Part shown: piece after piece, positions 15,934 through 23,162 of the stretch
Numbering within the stretch: position 1 is the first letter of the stretch
How the letters are laid out: every line of letters starts with the position of its first letter
Origin: DASPLX01 sp035627375
Lineage (GTDB): Bacteria > Pseudomonadota > Gammaproteobacteria > Burkholderiales > Burkholderiaceae_D
Assembly (NCBI GenBank): GCA_035627375.1
Contig: DASPLX010000078.1
Location: forward strand, 1 to 30,520
Reading direction: 5' to 3'
DNA: 30,520 nucleotides
Position numbers and translations under genes: made by a program
Notes under the pieces: model-generated
Told to the model about the DNA's origin: nothing
Databases searched by the model: none
What the model saw: the letters and a program-made list of their open reading frames with translations, nothing else

Positions 15934-16428
15934 ATGATAAGGATTGATCTCGATAAAACCGACCGCAAGATCCTGGCGATCTTGCAGTCCGACGGGCGGC
16001 TCACCAACCAGGAGATCGCCGAGCGCGTCAACCTGTCGCCCTCGCCCTGCCTGCGCCGCATCAAGCGGCTCGAGGAGACCGGCGTGATCCGCCAATACGT
16101 GGCGCTGCTGACACCCGAGCGGATCGGCCTCGGCTTGCTGGCCTACGTGAACGTGCGGCTGGAAAAGCACAGCGATGCGCCCGGGGCGGGAGGATCGCGT
16201 TCGCCGCGCGCCGATTTCGCCGCCTCGGTCGAAAACTGGCCGGAAGTGGTCGCCTGCTATGCGATGACGGGCGAAATGGATTACCTGTTGCGCGTGCACG
16301 TGGAAGACATGGAGCACTTTTCCCATTTCATGATGGAAACCCTGCTGCGCCATCCGGCGGTGCTCGATGTGAAATCGAGCTTCGCCTTGAAGCGCATCAA
16401 GGATACGACCGCGCTGCCGCTGGTATGA
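15934..16428 (+). CDS. Lrp/AsnC-family transcriptional regulator, probably of phenylalanine/tyrosine catabolism
   Basis: 164 residues. Residues about 4-62 form the winged helix-turn-helix (LDKTDRKILAILQSDGRLTN, NQEIAERVNLSPSPCLRRIK), and the rest a RAM ligand-binding domain with the GEMDYLLRV strand. Between about 88 and 102 a Gly/Ser/Arg-rich stretch (DAPGAGGSRSPR) makes it slightly longer than the ~155-residue Lrp norm. GGTGG lies a few bases before the ATG. It is divergent from hpd-phhA across 126 AT-rich bases with a palindrome, the usual arrangement for a local regulator of that operon; an aromatic amino acid effector is inference. Its stop is only three bases from the convergent GNAT gene stop. 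Confidence 0.9.
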   Translation: MIRIDLDKTDRKILAILQSDGRLTNQEIAERVNLSPSPCLRRIKRLEETGVIRQYVALLTPERIGLGLLAYVNVRLEKHSDAPGAGGSRSPRADFAASVENWPEVVACYAMTGEMDYLLRVHVEDMEHFSHFMMETLLRHPAVLDVKSSFALKRIKDTTALPLV

Positions 16429-16431
16429 GAT

Positions 16432-17121
16432 TCATTTCTTGATGCTGTTGATCCATTTGCGGGCGGCGCGCGCATTCGCCTTCAGGGCATAGTCGAACAT
16501 GGCGACCTGCTCCTCGACCGCTTCCTGCAGGACGGAAACCGGGCTCGGCGGCAACAGCTTCAAATAGGCGTCGGCCTCGCCGTAATCGTGCTGGATTTCC
16601 ATGCCGGCCTTGCGCGCGATATGAATCATCGTCTGATTGCTGGCCAGGCAATGCATGTAGAGCGTATCGACATCGGCATTGCGGCAATGAATCGCGGCGC
16701 GCTCGAACAGCCGGGAGCCGATGCCGAGACCGCGCGCCGATTCGAGCACCGAAATGCCCAGCTCGGCGATACGTTCTTTCTCCGTCGCGCCGTTGATCGC
16801 CGGCAGCATATCGCGCGGCACGAAGGCCAGGTGACCGACACCGACCAAGCGGAACCGGCTATCGTAAACGCCGAATATCGTGTCGCGCCGGAAATCGATG
16901 CGCTGCACATATTTCGTCACCAATGCATCCGGCAGCACGCTTCCGAAGCGTAATCTGCGATCCTCGTCGCCGAGCGCCAGGAAATGCATAAGCAGGCGCC
17001 GGCGGTCGCGCTCCGACATCTCCTTGACGCGGATCGTCGGCTTGGGCGGAAGTTGCTCCTCTTCCCGGCCTGCCTGGCTCATTCCTGCAAAAAGCGTAGT
17101 GACGATTTCGCTCGAATTCAT
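16432..17121 (-). CDS. GNAT-family N-acetyltransferase
   Basis: 229 residues from the ATG at 17121 (GGGGTG five to nine bases upstream); an in-frame ATG 45 bases earlier lacks a ribosome binding site. After a ~30-residue leader the GNAT fold starts (IRVKEMSERDRRRLLMHFLA). The acetyl-CoA pyrophosphate loop is ESARGLGIGSRLFERA (about 127-142), preceded by strand LGISVL and followed by CLASNQTMIHIARKAGM, the normal fold order. The substrate is not evident. It is tail-to-tail with the Lrp-type gene with three bases between stops, so no separate terminators fit and 3' ends must overlap. Two palindromes lie in its upstream region. Confidence 0.85.
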   Translation of the reverse strand: MNSSEIVTTLFAGMSQAGREEEQLPPKPTIRVKEMSERDRRRLLMHFLALGDEDRRLRFGSVLPDALVTKYVQRIDFRRDTIFGVYDSRFRLVGVGHLAFVPRDMLPAINGATEKERIAELGISVLESARGLGIGSRLFERAAIHCRNADVDTLYMHCLASNQTMIHIARKAGMEIQHDYGEADAYLKLLPPSPVSVLQEAVEEQVAMFDYALKANARAARKWINSIKK

Positions 17122-17144
17122 GACGCACCCCTTTTGCTTCGCGC

Positions 17145-17161
17145 TTTGTGCGGCGCACAAA
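17145..17161. promoter_or_regulatory. 17-bp inverted repeat just upstream of the GNAT gene
   Basis: TTTGTGC-GGC-GCACAAA, seven-base perfect arms, 24 bases before the GNAT start codon. It would lie in the 5' leader or next to the start of transcription (a TACAAT-like hexamer is just upstream on the minus strand). It may be an operator or a leader hairpin; no family is identifiable. Confidence 0.35.
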
Positions 17162-17254
17162 TTCATTGTAGGCGATGCGTCCGTCGAATACTAGAAACCG
17201 CTTCCCGATTCGCCTGGACTTGATATGGATCGATGATGATGCGACAAGAATTCA

Positions 17255-17268
17255 TGTTGCATGCAACA
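17255..17268. promoter_or_regulatory. Perfect 14-bp palindrome between amidohydrolase stop and GNAT gene
   Basis: TGTTGCATGCAACA is fully self-complementary and lies four bases past the amidohydrolase stop codon, within the region upstream of the GNAT gene. It could be a regulator site for GNAT; too short and without T-run to be a terminator. Confidence 0.35.
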
Positions 17269-17272
17269 GGAC

Positions 17273-18931
17273 TTACCTCTCGAACACCTTTCGCCCGGCG
17301 ACCCAGGTTTGCAATACCCGGATCTTGTGGATGTCCCGCGCCGGAATGGTGAACAGATCGCGGTCGATCACAATGAAGTCGGCCCATTTGCGCGGTTCGA
17401 GCGTGCCGAGCACGTCTTCCTGGTGCGCCGCGTAGGCCGCGTCGAGCGTGAAGCAGCGCAGCGCCTCGGCGCGCATCATCGCCTGCTCCGGATACCAGCC
17501 CGTCGCCGGCCGGTCGTGCGCGTCCTGCCGCGTCACCGCGGCGTGGATGCCCCAGAACGGATTCGGCGACTCGACTGGGAAATCCGAACCGCAGGCGATG
17601 CGCGAACCCTGCTTCAGGAAGGTACGCCAGGCATAGGCGCCTTTGATGCGCTCATCGCCGACGCGGTCTTCCGCCATGTTCATGTCGGAAGTCGCGTGGA
17701 TCGGTTGCATCGACGGCAGCACGCCGGCGCGGGCGAAACGCGGAATGTCCGCGAGCGCCACCACCTGCGCATGCTCGATCCGATGGCGCAGGCCGCGGCC
17801 CAGCCCGCGCCGCGCCAGCTTCTCGAAGCCGTCGAGGATCTGCCGGTTGCCGGCGTCGCCGATCGCATGCGCGTTGACCTGGTACCCCTTCCGCATCGCC
17901 TTTTCCATCATGTCGAGCATCGCTTCGTCATCCTTGAACAACAGGCCGCGCGTTTGCGGCGCGTCGCTGTAGGGAGCGAGCAAGGCGGCGCCGCGGCTGC
18001 CGAGCGCGCCGTCGGCGAACAGCTTGACGGCGCGCAGCGCATACATGTCGTTCGCCATGGATTGCAGCGGGCCGCTTTCCGCCGCGCGGTCGAAGAAAGC
18101 ATCGACGCCGCGCACCATGCCGTAGACGCGCGATGTCAGTTTTCCCCGGCTGGCGTATTCGCGGAACAGCGTATCCTGCTCGGCCGAAACGCCGGCGTCG
18201 TGGACGCTGGTGAGTCCGGCTTCGGCCAGCCGGGCCAGCGCGGCGTCGAGCGCGGCGCGGTTTTCCGCTTCGCTGTACGGCGGCACGATGCGCGCGACGA
18301 GCTGCATGGCGCGATCGATGAACACGCCGGTCGGATTGCCGGCCGCATCGCGCTCGATCCGGCCGCCTTCGGGATCGGGCGTATCCTTGGTCACGCCGGC
18401 CAGCTGCATCGCCTTGGTATTGGCCCAGGCGGCATGGCCATCGACGCGATACAGCCACACGGGCCGATCGGCGACGACCGCGTCGATTTCCAGAGCGGTC
18501 GGGAAGCGGCCGAGTTTCCAGACGGCCTGGTTCCATTCGCCGCCGCGGATCCAGGCGTTCCGCGGATGCGCCTGCGCATAGTCCGCGATGGCGCGCTGCG
18601 CCTCCTCCAGCGATCGCGCCGCGCGCAGGCTCAGTTCCGTTTCGCCGCTGCCGAGGCCGAACACATGGCCGTGGGCATCGATCAAGCCCGGCAACAGCGT
18701 CTTGCCGCCGGCATCGACATGTTCGGCGCGCGGCGCCTTGGCCGCCACCACCTTGGCGGAGCCGACAGCGATCACCTTGCCGTCATCGCCGATCGCGAGC
18801 GAGCTGAAACGCAGCAGCTTGCCGGTCTTGGTGAACGTATAGCCGTTGGCATTGTCGATGATCGTCGCGGCATGGGCGGCCGTACTCGCGGCCGCCAGCG
18901 CGGCCGCGCACAGAGATGGGAAGAAACGCAT
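17273..18931 (-). CDS. Exported amidohydrolase, YtcJ-like
   Basis: 552 residues from the ATG preceded by AGGGAG; a GTG two codons earlier overlaps that site. A signal peptide is clear (MRFFPSLCAAALAAASTAAH, cut near residue 21). The metal-binding amidohydrolase fold shows GLIDAHGHVFG with H88 and H90, later His residues in QVNAHAIGDAGN and RHRIEHAQVV, and the late Asp in ACGSDFPVESPNP. The lack of an obvious carboxylated Lys and the sequence around DAHGH fit the YtcJ/N-substituted-formamide-deformylase-like branch of the metal-dependent hydrolases. The reaction cannot be fixed; such enzymes hydrolyse amide bonds in small molecules. It starts 33 bases after the stop of the exported M14 carboxypeptidase gene on the same strand, so the two probably act in the same compartment, perhaps on peptides or modified amino acids. 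Confidence 0.85.
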   Translation of the reverse strand: MRFFPSLCAAALAAASTAAHAATIIDNANGYTFTKTGKLLRFSSLAIGDDGKVIAVGSAKVVAAKAPRAEHVDAGGKTLLPGLIDAHGHVFGLGSGETELSLRAARSLEEAQRAIADYAQAHPRNAWIRGGEWNQAVWKLGRFPTALEIDAVVADRPVWLYRVDGHAAWANTKAMQLAGVTKDTPDPEGGRIERDAAGNPTGVFIDRAMQLVARIVPPYSEAENRAALDAALARLAEAGLTSVHDAGVSAEQDTLFREYASRGKLTSRVYGMVRGVDAFFDRAAESGPLQSMANDMYALRAVKLFADGALGSRGAALLAPYSDAPQTRGLLFKDDEAMLDMMEKAMRKGYQVNAHAIGDAGNRQILDGFEKLARRGLGRGLRHRIEHAQVVALADIPRFARAGVLPSMQPIHATSDMNMAEDRVGDERIKGAYAWRTFLKQGSRIACGSDFPVESPNPFWGIHAAVTRQDAHDRPATGWYPEQAMMRAEALRCFTLDAAYAAHQEDVLGTLEPRKWADFIVIDRDLFTIPARDIHKIRVLQTWVAGRKVFER

Positions 18932-18964
18932 GAACACTCCCTTGCGGATGGAAATGAGGCGATG

Positions 18965-20737
18965 TCAGCGCGGCACGACGGCTGTCCGCAGCACCGGGTA
19001 AAGATTGAAGCGCTCGTCCCACGACGAATGGCGGCGCGCGAAGAATTCCAGCCGCGCCGACGGGCTTCCGGCGAATTCGGCATCCTCTTCCAGGCGCTTG
19101 CGGAACGCGGCCGCGAGCGCCGGATCGGCCGCCAATTGCTCGCGCGCCACTTCCTCGGCCACGTAATCTTCCATGTATTCCTTCCGTTCGAAGGCGGTGG
19201 CGAACATGCCCCAGGCCGCCAGCGAATCGGTGGCCTGCGGCTCGAGCATCGCCACCACGAGGCGCGCCTTGGGCTGGGCGATCGGCACGAACAAGGCGCC
19301 GGCGCCGAGATCGCGGGTCTCCCGCTTCCAGGCGCCGCTCAACGACGCGCGCTGCCGGCTCTCGGTCGACTTCGCATCGAGCGCGACCTTGTCGGCGCGG
19401 AAGGCCTCGACCGGCGCCTTCTCGAGCGCCGCCTCCAGCCTGCGGAACGCGATGCCGTGCAACGCCAGCTTTTCGGCGACCAGGCCGGCATGGGCCGCCG
19501 GCACCAGATAACCCGCGCGCGGCGCCGTCACCGTCGTCGTCGGCCGCACGTCGTCGCGCAGCGGTAGCTTCCAGACTTGCGGCTTGCTCTCGTCGTAACG
19601 CGTCATCAGCGCGCCGGAAATCTCCGACGGCGTGCGCGTGTACTCGTAGCCGCGGAAGTCGATGGTGCGCACCCGGTCGCTTGCCTCGTAGGCCAGCGGC
19701 ACGGCCTGCCCGCCGAGTTCCGCCGCGCGCGCATCGGCATCGGCGGCGGTCCTGCGCCAGGCGGCGCCGTGCGCGGCGATCCGTTCGAGGACCGAGACGA
19801 CGACATTGCGGGTGATGCGCACGCGCGCCGGATAGTCCTTCCAGGAATGCGTCTCGACCAGCATGCCGAAGCGGTTGCGCAGGTAAAAATAGCCGTGCGA
19901 GAAGCGCGGCGGCGGCACGCCGTCGACGAAGCCGGAAGCCGGGTCGTCCATGACCTTGAACGCCGGATAGAACGGCACCGGCAGCGAACCGGCCTGGGCC
20001 AGATCGGCGATCACGCCGTCGCGGAAGGCGCGGCCGGCATCGCGCAAGGCGGCGTCGCCCGCATGCACCGGCTGGACGATGATGCCGACGTCGTGTTCGA
20101 ACTTGGCGCCGTCGGTCACGTGCAGGTCGATCATCGCGAGCGGATCCCACTCGTTCACGAGGCGCAGCATGGCCCGCATTTCCGGCGCGTCGGCCTTCAC
20201 ATACTCGCGGTTGAGATTGAAGTTCTGCGCCGTGGTGCGCCAGCCCATCTCTTCCGGCCCGCGCTGGTTCGGACGGTTCCAGCGGCCGAAGCGCTCGTGG
20301 CCGTCGACATTGAAGACCGGCACGAACAGCAGCACTTGCTTGTCGAGCGCGCCCGGCGCGGCGCGTCCTTCGAGCGCTTCGCGCAGCGCCAGGAAGCCGG
20401 CGTCCTTGCCGTCGATCTCCCCGGCATGGATGCCGCCCTGGATCAGCACGACCGGCAGGCCGCGCCGCCTGGCTTGCGCCGCGCTCAGGGCGCCGCTGCG
20501 GGACGCGGCCAGCGCCAGCATCGGCCGGCCTTCCGGCGTGCGGCCGAATTCCAGGCAGCGCACCTGCTTCGGGTACGCTTTCTGGAACGCCGCACACAAG
20601 GCGACGACTTCGTCATAGCGGCCGGTTTTCAGGAAGCCGGAGCGCTCGGAATAGGTCGTCAAGGCGTCGCCGGCGGCGCGGGCGGGGGAGACCAGGGCAA
20701 GCGCGAGAACTGCACACAACGAGGCATGGCGTATCAC
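18965..20737 (-). CDS. Exported M14-family zinc carboxypeptidase
   Basis: 590 residues from a GTG with GGAG eight bases upstream; a TTG nine codons earlier has no such site. Signal peptide: hydrophobic stretch ending SPARAAG near residue 21. Zinc ligands H104 and E107 (GGIHAGEIDGKDA) and H206 (MIDLHVTDG) are present, with the probable catalytic Glu at 295 in LVETHSWKDY. FNVDGHERFGRWNRPNQ and NFNLNREY are the expected substrate-pocket segments. It is larger than classic carboxypeptidases, with about 250 further residues after the catalytic domain whose role is unclear. It should remove C-terminal residues or open other peptide amides in the periplasm or outside. First gene of a pair with the YtcJ-like amidohydrolase. 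Confidence 0.87.
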   Translation of the reverse strand: MIRHASLCAVLALALVSPARAAGDALTTYSERSGFLKTGRYDEVVALCAAFQKAYPKQVRCLEFGRTPEGRPMLALAASRSGALSAAQARRRGLPVVLIQGGIHAGEIDGKDAGFLALREALEGRAAPGALDKQVLLFVPVFNVDGHERFGRWNRPNQRGPEEMGWRTTAQNFNLNREYVKADAPEMRAMLRLVNEWDPLAMIDLHVTDGAKFEHDVGIIVQPVHAGDAALRDAGRAFRDGVIADLAQAGSLPVPFYPAFKVMDDPASGFVDGVPPPRFSHGYFYLRNRFGMLVETHSWKDYPARVRITRNVVVSVLERIAAHGAAWRRTAADADARAAELGGQAVPLAYEASDRVRTIDFRGYEYTRTPSEISGALMTRYDESKPQVWKLPLRDDVRPTTTVTAPRAGYLVPAAHAGLVAEKLALHGIAFRRLEAALEKAPVEAFRADKVALDAKSTESRQRASLSGAWKRETRDLGAGALFVPIAQPKARLVVAMLEPQATDSLAAWGMFATAFERKEYMEDYVAEEVAREQLAADPALAAAFRKRLEEDAEFAGSPSARLEFFARRHSSWDERFNLYPVLRTAVVPR

Positions 20738-20767
20738 GAACAGAGCTCCACGAAACGATGGCAAGCG

Positions 20768-20787
20768 CGGCCGCCGGCTGGCGGCCG
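20768..20787. other. GC-rich hairpin between copper operon end and M14 gene
   Basis: CGGCCGCC (20768-20775) and GGCGGCCG (20780-20787) pair around GGCT. It lies 73 bases beyond the CusF-like gene stop and 31 bases before the M14 start on the same strand. There is no T-run, so termination here would be non-canonical. The rest of the 122-base gap shows no gene. Confidence 0.35.
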
Positions 20788-20859
20788 ATGTGGAGCGACA
20801 TGTTACACAGTTTCGCGCTTTCCGTTCCGCGCACGACCTCGGTTGCGCCGACCAAGACC

Positions 20860-21189
20860 CTATTGCGCGGCCTCGAGCCGAGTCACCATGATGACGCCAT
20901 CGACTCTTTGCGCGACGAACTTGATCTTGTCGCCGGCCTTGACCTTATCCAGCATGCCGGGTTCCTGGACGCGGAACACCATCGTCATCGGCGGCATATC
21001 GAGGCTGGCGAGCGGCCCGTGCTTGATCGTGATCTTGCCGGCCGCCTTGTCGATCTTCTTCACTTCGCCGTCGTTCGTGGCCGCAGCGGCTTCCGCGGCG
21101 GGCGGACGATGAGCATCGTTGGCGAACACGTACGGGACAGCCGGCCAGCCGAGCGCGGCCGCGACGATGATTTTGACGATCGATTTCAT
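20860..21189 (-). CDS. CusF-like periplasmic copper-binding protein
   Basis: 109 residues with a signal peptide (MKSIVKIIVAAALGWPAVPY, cut near VFA|ND). The mature part is a CusF-type small beta-barrel: VKKIDKAAGKITIKHGPLAS, then DMPPMTMVFRV. By alignment with E. coli CusF the Cu(I) ligands are H57, M68 and M70; the position of the CusF tryptophan that caps the copper is occupied by M65, as in many CusF-like proteins of this group. It should bind Cu(I)/Ag(I) in the periplasm and hand it on. GGAAAGGA precedes the start. Last gene of the six-gene copper operon, 16 bases after the cupredoxin stop. Confidence 0.9.
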   Translation of the reverse strand: MKSIVKIIVAAALGWPAVPYVFANDAHRPPAAEAAAATNDGEVKKIDKAAGKITIKHGPLASLDMPPMTMVFRVQEPGMLDKVKAGDKIKFVAQRVDGVIMVTRLEAAQ

Positions 21190-21205
21190 GATACATTCCT
21201 TTCCA

Positions 21206-21709
21206 TTAGTCGAGGACCTTGATCGCGCCGACCATTCCCGCTTCGAAATGGCCGGCGATCAGGCAGGCAAAATTGAACTGTCCCGGCCGATTGAAGCGCC
21301 AGACGAGTTCCTCCGTCGTTCCCGGCCGGACATGCGCCATGTGCGGTTCGTCATGCTCCATATCGGGAAATTTCCTCATCAACGCGGCATGTTCCTCGAG
21401 CTCTCTCATCGTGCCGATGACCATCTCGTGCATCAGCTTGCCGTCGTTGACGATCACGAAGCGCACGGTGTCTCCTTGCTTGACCGCGATCGAGGCCGGC
21501 GCAAAACGCATCCGGTCCGACATGACGATCCTGATCGTGCGCGTCGCCTGTTTCGGATTCCCGGCGATGCCGAATTCCCGCTGTTCCGCCGCTTCCTCGA
21601 CAGCCTGCTTCGCGCGATGCCGGTTGTCGTGGGCCAGCGCGAACGGCGGCGCCGCAGCCATGCCCAGGGACAGCGCGATGGCTATCGCTCTCAAGATATT
21701 TCCTGCCAT
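21206..21709 (-). CDS. Periplasmic cupredoxin-domain protein
   Basis: 167 residues from the ATG at 21709 (AAGGAAA upstream). Signal peptide ends near residue 26 (FALA|HDN). A His-rich start is followed by a plastocyanin/azurin-like fold with a complete type 1 copper set: H94 (KLMHEMVIG), then C149, H154 and M159 in NFACLIAGHFEAGM. The segment between (about 100-125) is rich in Met, His and acidic residues and may bind extra copper. Likely an electron carrier or copper shuttle for the multicopper oxidase, whose gene lies directly upstream and overlaps nothing after start choice (61-base gap). Confidence 0.9.
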   Translation of the reverse strand: MAGNILRAIAIALSLGMAAAPPFALAHDNRHRAKQAVEEAAEQREFGIAGNPKQATRTIRIVMSDRMRFAPASIAVKQGDTVRFVIVNDGKLMHEMVIGTMRELEEHAALMRKFPDMEHDEPHMAHVRPGTTEELVWRFNRPGQFNFACLIAGHFEAGMVGAIKVLD

Positions 21710-21770
21710 GACGATTTCCTTTCCTTCATCCAGGAGCCGCCTCTTCGCGGACGAGGTTCGATGCGCATGC

Positions 21771-23147
21771 TCAATGCCCATGATGCGCGCCTCCTTTCCT
21801 GACCGTCAGCGCCGTTTCGCTCGCACCCTGTGCATGCGCGTGCCCGGGCGCGCGCGTCGCGGGCGGCGTCTCGCCGCGCCATTCGCGGGCGACGGTGCCG
21901 GCCGGATGCCGGTACCAGCCCGGGTCCTTGTAGTCGTTGCGCGCCACCCCCTTGCGCACCTTGACCGTCGTGAACATGCCTCCCATCTCGATGCCGCCGA
22001 AGGGGCCGTGGCCGGTCATCATCGGCAGCGTGTTGTCGGGCAGCGGCATTTCCATGTCGCCCATCGAACCGCCCTTCTCGCCCATGACCATGTAGTCCGG
22101 CACCAGCCGGTTGATCTTCTCCGCCACGCCGCGATGGTCGACGCCGATGAGCGTCGGCACGCCATGGCCCATGGCGTTCATCGTGTGGTGCGATTTGTGG
22201 CAATGGAAAGCCCAATCGCCCTCCTCGGTGGCATCGAACTCGATCGCGCGCATCTGGCCCACCGCGACATCGGTCGTGACCTCGGGCCAGCGCGCCGATT
22301 TCGGCACCCAGCCGCCGTCGGTGCCCGCGACTTCGAACTCATGGCCGTGCAGGTGAATCGGATGATTCGTCATCGTCAGGTTGCCGCAGCGGATGCGTAC
22401 CCGGTCGCCGAGGCGGCAAACCATCGGATCGATGCCCGGGAAGGCGCGGCTGTTGAAAGTCCACAGGTTGAAATCGAGCATGGTGTTGACGCGCGGCGTG
22501 AAGCTGCCGGGATCGATATCGTAGGCATTGAGCAGGAACACGAAATCGCGATCCACGCGATGTTGAGCCGGATCTTTCGGATGGGTGATCCAAAAGCCCA
22601 TCATGCCCATGGCCATCTGCACCATCTCGTCGGCATGCGGGTGGTACATGAAGGTTCCGGGCCGGCGCGCGACGAATTCATAGACGAAGGTCTTGCCGGG
22701 TTGAATGCCGGGCTGGGTCAGCCCCGTCACGCCGTCCATGCCGTTCGGCAGGCGTTGGCCATGCCAATGGATAGACGTATGCTCCGGCAGTTTGTTCGTC
22801 ACGAAGATCCGCACGCGGTCGCCCTCGACCACTTCGATCGTCGGGCCCGGCGACTGGCCGTTGTAGCCCCACAGGTTGGCTTTCATGCCGGGAGCGATTT
22901 CGCGCACCACCGGTTCGGCGACCAGGTGGAATTCCTTGACGCCGTCCTTCATGCGCCACGGCAGCGTCCAGCCGTTGAGCGTGACGACGGGGCGATAGGG
23001 CCGCCCGTTGGGCGGCGCCAGCGGCGGCTGGGTGGCGGCGGTCGCCATGACCGGCGCTTCCGGCAGCGTCGCCGCGCCGGCCTTGGAAACCAGTCCGGCG
23101 CCGAGCATGGTGGCCGCGCCCGACAAAAATCCTCTACGAGAAACCAT
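21771..23147 (-). CDS. Multicopper oxidase, copper-resistance type, Tat-exported
   Basis: 458 residues; AAGGAT lies before the start. The N-terminus MVSRRGFLSGAATMLGAG is a twin-arginine signal, so the folded copper-loaded enzyme goes to the periplasm. All four copper motifs are present: HWHG 127-130, HPH 169-171, HPIHLHGH 262-269, and HCHKSHHTMNAM 315-326 with the type 1 Cys316 and axial Met326. Residues about 352-391 are Met-rich (MVMGEKGGSMGDMEMP and on), typical of oxidases that detoxify Cu(I). A His-rich tail (GHAHAQ, GGAHHGH) ends it. It is shorter than PcoA/CopA (~600 residues) and belongs to a shorter copper-oxidase group. It would oxidise Cu(I) to less toxic Cu(II). Central gene of the copper operon. 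Confidence 0.93.
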   Translation of the reverse strand: MVSRRGFLSGAATMLGAGLVSKAGAATLPEAPVMATAATQPPLAPPNGRPYRPVVTLNGWTLPWRMKDGVKEFHLVAEPVVREIAPGMKANLWGYNGQSPGPTIEVVEGDRVRIFVTNKLPEHTSIHWHGQRLPNGMDGVTGLTQPGIQPGKTFVYEFVARRPGTFMYHPHADEMVQMAMGMMGFWITHPKDPAQHRVDRDFVFLLNAYDIDPGSFTPRVNTMLDFNLWTFNSRAFPGIDPMVCRLGDRVRIRCGNLTMTNHPIHLHGHEFEVAGTDGGWVPKSARWPEVTTDVAVGQMRAIEFDATEEGDWAFHCHKSHHTMNAMGHGVPTLIGVDHRGVAEKINRLVPDYMVMGEKGGSMGDMEMPLPDNTLPMMTGHGPFGGIEMGGMFTTVKVRKGVARNDYKDPGWYRHPAGTVAREWRGETPPATRAPGHAHAQGASETALTVRKGGAHHGH

Positions 23148-23162
23148 GAATCATCCTTTCAA

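Noticed and set aside
17261..19567. 768-codon plus-strand frame opposite the amidohydrolase and M14 genes
   Set aside because: Spans two well-supported genes and their gap and has the Arg/His-rich shadow composition.
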